23,759 nucleotides of DNA from positions 1-23,759 of the forward strand of contig WPDH01000072.1 in the NCBI GenBank assembly GCA_019137255.1. The letters run 5' to 3'. This document shows, in pieces, positions 10,701-18,270 of the stretch. Both the position numbers and the translations under genes were made by a program. The notes under the pieces are model-generated. The model did not search any database. It had not been told where the DNA came from and was given only the letters and a program-made list of their open reading frames with translations. Every line of letters begins with the position of its first letter. The first letter of the stretch is position 1. This stretch comes from Corinectria fuckeliana (Eukaryota > Ascomycota > Sordariomycetes > Hypocreales > Nectriaceae).

Positions 10701-11147
10701 CACGCTCATCGAGACGGCCGACGGCGTCATCTCCAACCGGAACAGCCCGGAGCAGCTGATCGTGGCGTCCAACGACGTGGCGGCGTCGACGGCGCAGCTG
10801 GTGGCGGCCAGCCGAGTCAAGGCCGGCTTCATGTCCAAGAACCAGGAGAAGCTGGAGCAGGCCAGCAAGGCCGTCGGGGCTGCGTGTCGGGGGCTGGTGC
10901 GCCAGGTGCAGAGCCTGATCAAGGAGCGCAGCCAAGAGGAGGACCAGGTCGACTACTCGACGCTCGGAGCGCACGAGTTCAAGGTGCGGGAGATGGAGCA
11001 ACAGGTACGTGAACAAGTTTGCGGGCGAGTGCGATTCCAAGGCTAACCCCTATATGACAGGTCGAGATCCTCCAACTGGAGAATTCCTTGGCGTCGGCGC
11101 GCCACCGACTCGGGGAGATGCGCAAGATTTCGTACCAGGAGGATTAG
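7773..11147 (+). CDS. SLA2: SLA2/End4 endocytic actin-clathrin adaptor
   Basis: SLA2 links the plasma membrane and clathrin coat to actin during endocytosis. I join five exons: 7773-7804, 7860-8000, 8061-8542, 8591-11004 and 11061-11147, giving 1051 residues, the usual length for filamentous fungi. All junctions are GT...AG and keep frame. Three introns have a GCTAAC branch point (7840, 8577, 11042), and intron 2 opens with GTACGT. The product begins MATVRGMEHTKTDQELAI. The ANTH phosphoinositide-binding domain spans about residues 5-270 (KRKHVRACIVYTWDH, GPLIREYVYYL), followed by a proline-rich linker. A Gln/Glu-rich coiled coil starts near residue 305 (FWKGELDRQNREYEEQQR) and runs to about 640. 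The C-terminal THATCH (I/LWEQ) actin-binding domain includes LIVASNDVAASTAQLVAAS at about 941-959. The last exon ends MRKISYQED. The gene looks intact and unmutated between the RIP blocks. It converges with the kinase downstream. In this group of fungi SLA2 commonly flanks the mating-type locus. Confidence 0.95.
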
Positions 11148-12373
11148 AGCCGACGTCGAGACATTGAGCTGGAGTGTTGATGTTGTCGTGGGAGTGCGTA
11201 CGTGTGTGTGTGTAGGTGTGGAGGCAGGCCAGCTGGATGGATGAAAAGGCCAAGCTTCGAAGAGTAAGGGCTGGACAGGGTGCAAGAGCTAAGAAAGATG
11301 TGTTTGTGTGTATGTACTTGGATGCGAAAGATGGATGTGAAGATGGGGGTCACGCGGGCTGAAAACTACACGGCACACCGGAAGAAGTCAACTCGGACTT
11401 GAAGCTGCGGAGACTACCCAAAGCTATTCTAAAAGCATCGTAAGTGACTTATTTTGGGAGCTCTGGATAATGCCGCACGTCACTTATCCAACCACTGTTG
11501 CTCCCCCTAAGTCGCAGAGCAGAAGATGGCCATGTTCCCTTTCTCGTTTCATGGACCAGAAAGCTCCTTGGGGCGTAGGTCAGACCCTACAAAGTCAAGG
11601 AAACCCCAGCAAGGCGATTGTGCATGGCTCGCTACAGCGTCGTCCAACTGTCTCTACTCGGTAGACTGGTGTACGAAGCATCTGCGACTGACGTCAGGAT
11701 GGGCAGTTGGGTTGCGGCCCGAAGTGGACGACGATGTGGACGACGGTGTGGCTGATACTGTGGCTGCTGATGGCTAGACCGCGCTTGCAAGACGTCGGGG
11801 CGGCCAGGCGCGTTCTGCGGCATGTAGACCCGATGCCTCGGTGTCTGGTCCGATCCAAGAGGACCTCCCAGCATGCCCGCCTGAACGAGGTGAGGCTGGG
11901 GAGCACCGGGGTTGGCATCGTCGTCCATCGTGGCATGCCCCGACAACAGCACGCGCAGATTTATCCGGCTCGTCGTGAATGTCGAGCGGCCCCGAGCTGT
12001 CGGCATCTTCTCGGAGGACCGCACGATATATTGAGTCGGGGACAGAAACTATCAAGGCAAAGTCGACGAGCTTGTCCGGGAAAGAATTAGCTTCGCCACG
12101 ACTGAGGCGGAGCGTTGTGTCAATATGCGCTGTCGTGCTACGAACACGAAGGAAAAAGGTTCTCATCTGTTGCTGCTCTTCGTTGACCAGACATCCCTAC
12201 CAATGCAACATTGGAGGTTTTCGGCAGCGAATGGGATATTGACTCAGCGATGGCGTCCGGATTTCACGACAAGAAAGCGTGCAAGGGCCCGTTTAGATAT
12301 GACTTTCGCTTTAGGAGAGAAAACTACGAGGAGGAGCACGAACCAAGTCTGGATCCGGCTCTGCGTCTTAGTT
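11148..12373. other. Convergent intergenic region with unrecognised open frames
   Basis: This holds the 3' ends of SLA2 (plus) and the kinase (minus). A GT-rich run (about 11200-11217) and the following 150 bases are probably SLA2's 3' UTR. From 11632 to 12166 two overlapping minus-strand frames of 130 codons (11632-12024 and 11774-12166) stay open. The second begins with a plausible globular stretch (DKLVDFALIVSVPDSIYRAV) before becoming low complexity. It could be a decayed gene, perhaps switching frame, but I do not recognise it. Confidence 0.4.
11774..12166 (-). pseudogene. Possible gene relic of unknown function
   Basis: A 130-codon minus-strand frame whose first half (about residues 15-70) looks protein-like: amphipathic, with LRLSRGEANSFPDKLVDFAL and IYRAVLREDA. 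The second half is rich in Arg, Gly and Pro and looks like noncoding translation. Around the middle a neighbouring frame opens and runs on to 11632, as expected after a one-base indel. The KLVDFAL segment faintly recalls the start of the nuclease-like domain in some expanded fungal PD-(D/E)XK families, but the catalytic Glu-x-Lys was not found, so no function is assigned. It could be a chance frame in GC-rich sequence. Confidence 0.25.
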
Positions 12374-14584
12374 CTAGGTATACGTCTTTCCTGATAAACC
12401 ATGCTCCATATTGTAGACAGGGTGATTCTCCAGGATGTCAATGGCGAACCGAAAGTGCTCGCCAAGGCTCGACATCATGCGCTTCGTTTCGTCCCTCAGC
12501 TCCTCGGGAGAACTGGTACCCAGCATCACGTTGGCCGATGGTGGCGGTGGCAGGGACGGGGCAATACACTTGGAGTTTCCAGCAGCATCCGTCTCCAACT
12601 CGGTGGCCGCTTCCGGCACACTAGGTCCGTTGGTTTGGACCGTCTGTTTGTCCCCCAGCTCGCTCAGTTCAAGTGGAGGACGGCCATCTGACCCATAGAT
12701 GGACGGTACTCTACCGAAACCGACATGATCCCATATATATGTAGACGGTTCTCTGTTGGCTAGCGAGAGGGCGGGTGGCTCAAACGTATACCGCTCAAGG
12801 TCAAATGGTTCGCTCCATGTATCCGAACAGGCCGACGCAGCAGCAGAGTCCGGGGTGGATGGGCGAGCGAAGTCTGCCTTGTCGCTTGGCGGACCAGTAT
12901 CGAGGTCGATTAGGCCTGCGGTCGAAGTGCGGTGCAGCTGCGCATTCGGACCTGTATGGCCGACGACTCGACCACTGTCGCGACGCACGTGGGTCGTGGG
13001 CTCATGGTCGCCGTTGGATTGGGGGCGTGGCGTATTCGGGGTTGTCGAGGCTGTCGCGGCTGTCGAGGTTGTCCAAGCAGACGCCATCGGGAACTTCCAG
13101 TCCTGGGTCCGACAACGAACCAAGTTTGCGAGGTCACCTGAAACTGGTCTGGACCCAGCTCTGGTTGTCTCTTGGTCCACAGATGGAGATACGACGAGCG
13201 AGGCGTCAAGATCAATCAGCGATTCCCGAACATTCGGGTGTTCTGATTCGTTTCGAAGTGGCAGATCTGACGTCGGTGGCGGGGCTGGCCTTCCGTAGAA
13301 TACACGGGCGTTGTCCTCGTAATTGGAAATGGTGTTTTGATCAAAGACTTTCTCGAGAGGAGTTATAAGCGGTTTCATCGGAGGTTGACGAGCGTACTGC
13401 CTCGATGGCCGGGCGGGGAGATTGAGGCGGGTGCCGTAGACATCGCATACAGCCCGGGCGTCAGAATCGGCAAGTGAGAACTGGTGTTCGTCCATTGTGC
13501 CAAAATTCCACTCGTCACTGGAGGCGGGAGGCGAATGGCCAGTCATCGGTCCTGGGGCGCCACCTTCACAGAAGAGTGACTGTCTTTTTCCTCCTCGGGC
13601 CTCCCAAAGCTTGTATGCGTCAACAAGCTTGACCAGTGACGTAGCTGGGTGGCTATCAGTGGTGTTGAGCATGTAAGGGTGCCTCTGGATTTGCTCAATG
13701 GGAGGCCGTTGCGACGCGTCTCGTACCATGCAACAGGCAACAAGATCTTTCAGTTGAGACGAGTACTGGTCCCCCTCAAGACGGGGGCAATTCTGCTTCA
13801 GGTAAGAGCCAAAGTAGGCGATATCGATAAAGTTGGTGGCGTTTGGCGGAAATCCGGAGGCAACCTCGTAAGCCATGGACCCAAAGGCCCAGATGTCGAC
13901 CTCGATACCATACGAGACGGATGAGTCGAAGAGCTCAGGGGCCATCCAGAGTAGCGTCCCATTAACGCTGCTCCTCTTGTCAAACTTGGTCTCGATAATC
14001 CCGGCGACACCGAAGTCGCAGAGCTGGACCATTCCAGAGTCGGTAACGAGAACATTGGCGCACTTGATGTCCCGATGGATGATGCCATGCTTGTGAACCC
14101 AACGAAGAGCCTCAGCAGCCTCCCGCAAGATTGGGATGACCCATTTCTCGGCCAGCCCTCCCGTCGGCCTCATCAGAGTGGCGACGCTCCCGCCGGCACA
14201 ATACTCGGTGACCATCCACATCGACTGGCCGACGAGAAGGGTATCGATGATGGTATTGATGTTTTTGGCGCCAGCATCATTGAGGAGCTTCAGCGCCTTC
14301 ACCTCCTTCAGAATGTCGCTGAACGTGTCGGCTGCGCCGGGATGGAGGCTGTCTCCTTCGTCCATGTTCATGATTTTGACTGCGACGAGTCGACCCAGAT
14401 TGGACTTTGCCTTGTACACACGGCCGAAGCTTCCTTTGCCGATGAGCTCAAAGAGCATGTAAGGGGGAGGGTCTCTGCCAGCGTCGGCGCATTGTCCCGC
14501 GACGGATGCCTGCATCGTCTTTGCATCTTGGATGGCTTGATCCTTGATCCCCGAAGGATCGGTGCTGAGTTGGAGGGTCGCCAT
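12374..14584 (-). CDS. STE20/GCK-like serine/threonine protein kinase
   Basis: A single-exon gene of 736 residues. I start it at the ATG at 14584 (context AACGCCATGG, product MATLQLSTDPSG); the frame is open further upstream only to a GTG and that stretch looks like leader. The kinase domain fills about residues 43-305 with every key element: glycine loop GKGSFGRV (49-56), VAVK lysine (K70), catalytic HRDIKCANV (170-178), DFG (190-192), GTLLWMAPE ending at 217, then VDIWAFGSMAYEVASG. The GTxxWMAPE signature and HRDIKxAN loop place it with STE20/germinal-centre kinases, which act in polarity, septation or MAP-kinase signalling. The remaining 430 residues are Ser/Thr/Pro-rich and probably disordered, except for a likely conserved helix near the end (SPEELRDETKRMMSSLGEHF). 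An alternative last exon is possible, since GTATAC near 12379 could be a splice donor with an acceptor about 60 bases on. It converges with SLA2. Confidence 0.9.
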   Translation of the reverse strand: MATLQLSTDPSGIKDQAIQDAKTMQASVAGQCADAGRDPPPYMLFELIGKGSFGRVYKAKSNLGRLVAVKIMNMDEGDSLHPGAADTFSDILKEVKALKLLNDAGAKNINTIIDTLLVGQSMWMVTEYCAGGSVATLMRPTGGLAEKWVIPILREAAEALRWVHKHGIIHRDIKCANVLVTDSGMVQLCDFGVAGIIETKFDKRSSVNGTLLWMAPELFDSSVSYGIEVDIWAFGSMAYEVASGFPPNATNFIDIAYFGSYLKQNCPRLEGDQYSSQLKDLVACCMVRDASQRPPIEQIQRHPYMLNTTDSHPATSLVKLVDAYKLWEARGGKRQSLFCEGGAPGPMTGHSPPASSDEWNFGTMDEHQFSLADSDARAVCDVYGTRLNLPARPSRQYARQPPMKPLITPLEKVFDQNTISNYEDNARVFYGRPAPPPTSDLPLRNESEHPNVRESLIDLDASLVVSPSVDQETTRAGSRPVSGDLANLVRCRTQDWKFPMASAWTTSTAATASTTPNTPRPQSNGDHEPTTHVRRDSGRVVGHTGPNAQLHRTSTAGLIDLDTGPPSDKADFARPSTPDSAAASACSDTWSEPFDLERYTFEPPALSLANREPSTYIWDHVGFGRVPSIYGSDGRPPLELSELGDKQTVQTNGPSVPEAATELETDAAGNSKCIAPSLPPPPSANVMLGTSSPEELRDETKRMMSSLGEHFRFAIDILENHPVYNMEHGLSGKTYT

Positions 14585-15406
14585 GGCGTTTAGGGAATCT
14601 AGGTTGGAGAAGCGTCGAAATGCAGTGGCCTGCCTGCTGACGAGGCTTGGCTTGAATCGGCAGCACTGTTGGGGCAGATGTCTCGGCAAGATGCGACGGA
14701 GCGACGCCCGGAGAAGTTGGACACGGATGAAGGCGAGGGGAGAGGCAGAGAATGAGAGGATGATGGAAGGGCTCGGAGGGGAGGCGCCCGCGTGGGAATG
14801 ATGTAGTAGCACATTGTAAAGACAGCGGAGGCTGGACGGCGGCTGCTGAATTGAAGCGGTCGTTGCTGCTTAAGTAGGATTCCGGGAAAGCGGTGATGCA
14901 AAGTGGTGATGGAAGGTGGTGATGGTTGGGGGAGTTGATGTTGCAAGATGGGGACCATGCTGAAAGGTACCTACCTATAGCTCCCCGCACTTTGCCGGTT
15001 TATTAGTTGATATCTGGCCTTTGCAGCAATCGAAAGGCTTGTTGTTGAACCTTGAGCTTGTATTCCTAAACGAGGAGTCCCACGGGCTGCGAGGTCCTAG
15101 TCTAGAAGCACGATACAACGTGGTGGAAGCTGAGAAAGTCTCTTGCATGTAGAATCGTCGTTGGCGGTGACTAGGTTCAAGACGTACGCGTCCAGGTCGA
15201 AGCATCCTGCGGCAGAGATGATGAGGCGAGACATTCCCGTTCATGGCGGACCGTGGAGCACGAAAGCATGGACATCTCCAGCCTTCCAAAGGATGCCTGA
15301 TCGAGGGAGGGATATCTCCAAATGAAGTAATGGCGTCCGCCTGTTGTCGAGGTTGGCGAGAAGTCTCGCGTGCGTCTGTGTCCTGGGCAGGCCACTCATA
15401 TGTAGG
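14585..15406 (-). promoter_or_regulatory. Kinase promoter and leader, up to the copia LTR
   Basis: On the kinase's coding strand this contains a CT-rich stretch (about 14790-14700), typical of a fungal leader. It also holds an upstream open frame of 71 codons starting at the ATG at 14814 and ending at 14599, out of frame with the kinase and 15 bases before its start. Farther out (14985-15400) only short frames without recognisable content were seen. The right copia LTR begins at 15407. Confidence 0.5.
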
Positions 15407-16513
15407 TGTTGGTGGTAGGACCACTAGTCAGGCCCGCTATCGGGCACCGTCCACATTTCTGCCTTAGATGCTAGGCATCTAGTGATAATAGTGATCCCCT
15501 TGGGGACTTACTGTTCTGCCCCTTTTTCTAGCTTAGTATAGTTATATAATACATATAGTTATATTAATAGTTATAAGCCTAGTAGTAACTTTTTAAGTGA
15601 ATTCTAGCTTTTAGTATTAATCTAGTATTATTTTTAATATTAGAAAAAGACTTATAAGTAACTAATTTCTCTCTTAGCTAAGTAATTACTCTTAAGGCTT
15701 ATAAATTCTAATTTAAGTAATTTATATAATCTAAAGTAATTTACCTACTAAGTACTTAGTATACTTTTAGTTACTAATATAATAAATATAAATAATATAA
15801 AGATATTTTTAGACTTTCTTTTTAAGCTAAAAAAGGCTAAGAACTAAACCTTATAGCTAAAGTATATTTACACTCTAGCTATAATATATAAAATCTAAAA
15901 ATATATTAGCTTAAAGATTATATTAGGTATTAATAATCTAGTATTAGACTTTATACTAGTTATTAATAAGAGAGACTTCTTTTTAAAGCCTAAAAGACTA
16001 GATTTTTTAGGTATTAGTAATAGTAAGAAAAAGGCTCTTACTATATAGATTTATTAGCTTAACCTTAAAGATTAATAGTAAAACTATAATATTAAGTAAG
16101 CTAATAATAATAGGCTATTTATACTTTAGTAGGTAAGATAAGATAAGAGCTTATAAGATAAGACTCTTAAGAAGAAAAAGCTAAATAAGCTTAAGATATT
16201 TATCTTAAAAACTCTTTTAGGTAGTTATACTATATATATTAGAAAAATATAAGATCTTAAGAAGATTATTAGCTATCTTAAGCTTTTTATTAATCCTAAA
16301 AAAGAGAATAATATCTATAAAGTTAAGATAAAGTTTTAAGCCTTAATAACTAAGAAAGAATTAAGAGATTAGAAAGCCTAAGCTAACTAGTTTAAAAAGG
16401 CTTAAAAAAATTATATTATATATAAGGTAATTACTATTAATAAGAAGAGAGCTAAAAGAGAGTTTCTAAAGGTAATAAAGCTCTAGTAAGAGTTTTACTA
16501 CACTTAAGATAAG
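15407..16513 (+). mobile_element. RIP-degraded Ty1/copia element, LTR and gag, interrupted
   Basis: This is the second copy of the copia family, on the plus strand, starting TGTTGGTGGTAGGACCAC. It is the reverse complement match of 2511-3618. Behind the LTR the frame reads a lysine-rich gag-like segment with stops only at TAG/TAA (for example LKKKKLNKLK, KRAKREFLKVIKL near 16165-16485). Homology to the left copy stops sharply after 16513, where the chromovirus LTR begins. Whether the rest of this copy resumes past the right end of the window cannot be seen. It is somewhat less mutated than the left arm at the LTR tip. Confidence 0.8.
15412..15506. repeat. Hairpin cluster in the right copia LTR tip
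   Basis: Four perfect inverted repeats follow each other: GTGGT-AGG-ACCAC (15412-15424), GCCCG-CTAT-CGGGC (15432-15445), AGATGC-TAG-GCATCT (15466-15480) and TCCCC-TT-GGGGA (15495-15506). The intervening bases are ordinary. All four occupy the first 100 bases of the LTR (the expected U3 end). Confidence 0.85.
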
Positions 16514-16907
16514 TGTAAGAGTTAGTCTCACCAGGGTGTAAATATAAAGATTATAAAGGTAGGTATTAGTATATTATAAAGCTTCTACTTAATAAGTATT
16601 TAGTGAGTGCTTATCTAGTATTCTTAAAGAGGCTGCTAGCCTACTATTTAGGCAAGCCTTAGGGTTAAGCCCTAAAGGCTTATATTAAGTGTTAATAGAG
16701 TTAGCACTAACTATTATAATTACTCTCTCCCCCTCTAAGTCTTATCCTAAGGTGTTATTCTTTATAAGAGGAAGCTTATTATTTTCCTGTACGTATAGTA
16801 GTTTACTAACCGCGTAGAAATAATATAGCCTGTTATTAGGTTTATTATAATCTAAGTGTTATACAAGTAGTTGTTAAGCTGTTATATAAGAGCCTACTTA
16901 TTTTACA
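16514..16907 (-). repeat. Candidate chromovirus 3' LTR
   Basis: The stretch begins TGTAAGAG exactly where copia homology ends and closes with TTTTACA, giving TGTAA...TTACA ends and a length of 394 bp, normal for a fungal Ty3/gypsy LTR. Base composition is less extreme than in the neighbouring sequence. Since pol reads on the minus strand, this should be the 3' LTR. The left target duplication would be ATAAG (16509-16513). The partner LTR would lie right of the window, so the call cannot be confirmed internally. Confidence 0.55.
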
Positions 16908-17763
16908 CTCTAAATATTTACTTTAGGTTTTTATTTACCCTGAGTTTAGGATTCTCTTTTTCTTATAACCTTCTTTAGAACTCTCTTATCTATAGTTAAT
17001 ATATTAGTTTTCTCTCTTAACTTTATATTTTTCTTATTTAATTAGTTCTTACCCTCTTAATATTATCTTTGCCTACTTGCTAAGTGTTTAGCTCTTATAT
17101 GCTAATATTAATCCTTAGAGTTACAGCTATAATACTAGAGGAGTTTTACACTTAGGCTAAAATTAATTTCCCCTTCTTAGATAAGAAGTTTTCTAGAATA
17201 CCTTCTAGTAGTATTCTCTACTCTTATTATATCTAATAAAAATACTATTTCTTCTTGTATTTTTATACTTATAGTTTTCTTGTTTCTTACTATACTGTTT
17301 ATAAAGCCTTAAATAAGTAATATAACTAGGTATATATTATAAGTGCTTAGTGAGCTATAAGTGCCTATACTGATTTTATAATAATAGATTCTTACTAAGT
17401 TAGTCCTTATAGTATAATAATACTAGAACTTTTTTTACTACTTTTCTTATTATAACTAGAATGATAAGAAGAAGAGTATTTCTACTATTAGCTGTTAGTA
17501 TATTATTTGTGCTATCTATACTATTACCACTATATAGTAAAACCTTATTAAGTTTACTAAGAACCCTATAGGTATTTACATTTAGGGTGATAATATGTAT
17601 TTATTTATATATTAGAAAGTAGTTGCTTCCACTTAGATTTAAGCTCTATATACTAAGATTAAATTTAGTTTAATTAACTATAAGAACTAGTTAGTTCTAC
17701 AGGCTTAACTAGCATTTATAATACTCTTATATTACTATAATAACTCTATCCTCTAACTCCTAT

Positions 17764-18270
17764 TATTAGCTTTCTATACCCTAGTAGTCACTAAGTATAT
17801 ACCTACTGTTAGGGTGTCTAATAAGAGTTTTACTTATACTTTCCCTAATGATTTTTCTAAGGCTATCTAAGCCTCTATTGTTTAGTATTATAATAATAGG
17901 GCTCTTAAGCTATCTATTTCTTTTGTGGGTATAGTACCTCTCTACTATAGTGACTAACCAGCTCCTAACTGTTCTTGTGATAATAAGAGCTTAGCGCGTA
18001 ATAATAGTGTGTTTAGTGATTCTCCTTGTCGTGGTTTAGTTTATTTCTTAGCCTCTTTCTGCGCCCCTTCTCGCGCCTCTTATAGCTACTAGCTGCTCAC
18101 CTAAGATCCTAAAGGAGAAGCTCTCGCCTGTTCTAAGGCGGAGTATGTTATAGCTGAGTAGTAACACTTAGAGGAGGAATAACTCTAGGAGCAAGCTTGC
18201 TAAGAGCAGAACAAGAAAAATAATAAGAAGGAGAAAGAAGTCTAGCCCTGTTATAGCACTTAGGTTTATT
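17764..18270 (+). pseudogene. Unidentified RIP-damaged coding segment inside the chromovirus
   Basis: One plus-strand frame reads as protein for about 165 codons with only TAG/TAA interruptions, consistent with RIP of CAG, CAA or TGG. Pieces include TLVVTKYIPTVRVSNKSF, ALKLSISFVGIVPLYYSD, SCDNKSLARNNSVFSDSPCR and a charged C-terminal part (HLEEE, EQNKKNNKKEKEV). It lies between the chromodomain and the LTR, antisense to pol. I do not recognise it. It could be an extra open frame of the element, a nested element, or a captured host sequence. The 17990-18150 part keeps several CpG sites, unlike its surroundings. Confidence 0.4.

Noticed and set aside
9646..11040. 464-codon minus-strand open frame antisense to SLA2
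   Set aside because: It is a shadow of the GC-rich SLA2 exon: Arg/Leu/Val-rich, no domain, and the plus strand encodes a clear full-length family member.
11200..11217. GT dinucleotide run downstream of SLA2
   Set aside because: It is short and ordinary for a 3' UTR; no function is supported.
13030..13080. Imperfect tandem GTCGAGGCT-type repeat
   Set aside because: It is low-complexity coding sequence (Ser/Thr/Ala run) in the disordered tail of the kinase, not a separate repeat element.
14585..14812. N-terminal extension of the kinase frame by 76 codons
   Set aside because: It would begin with GTG, is low complexity, and an ATG in good context lies at 14584 ahead of the conserved part.
15425..15506. 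Terminal inverted repeats of a Tc1/pogo DNA transposon
   Set aside because: The TA dinucleotide and the inverted arrangement suggested it at first, but the homology extends outward to a TGTTGG start and the internal sequence encodes copia domains, so these are LTR tips of two oppositely oriented retrotransposons.
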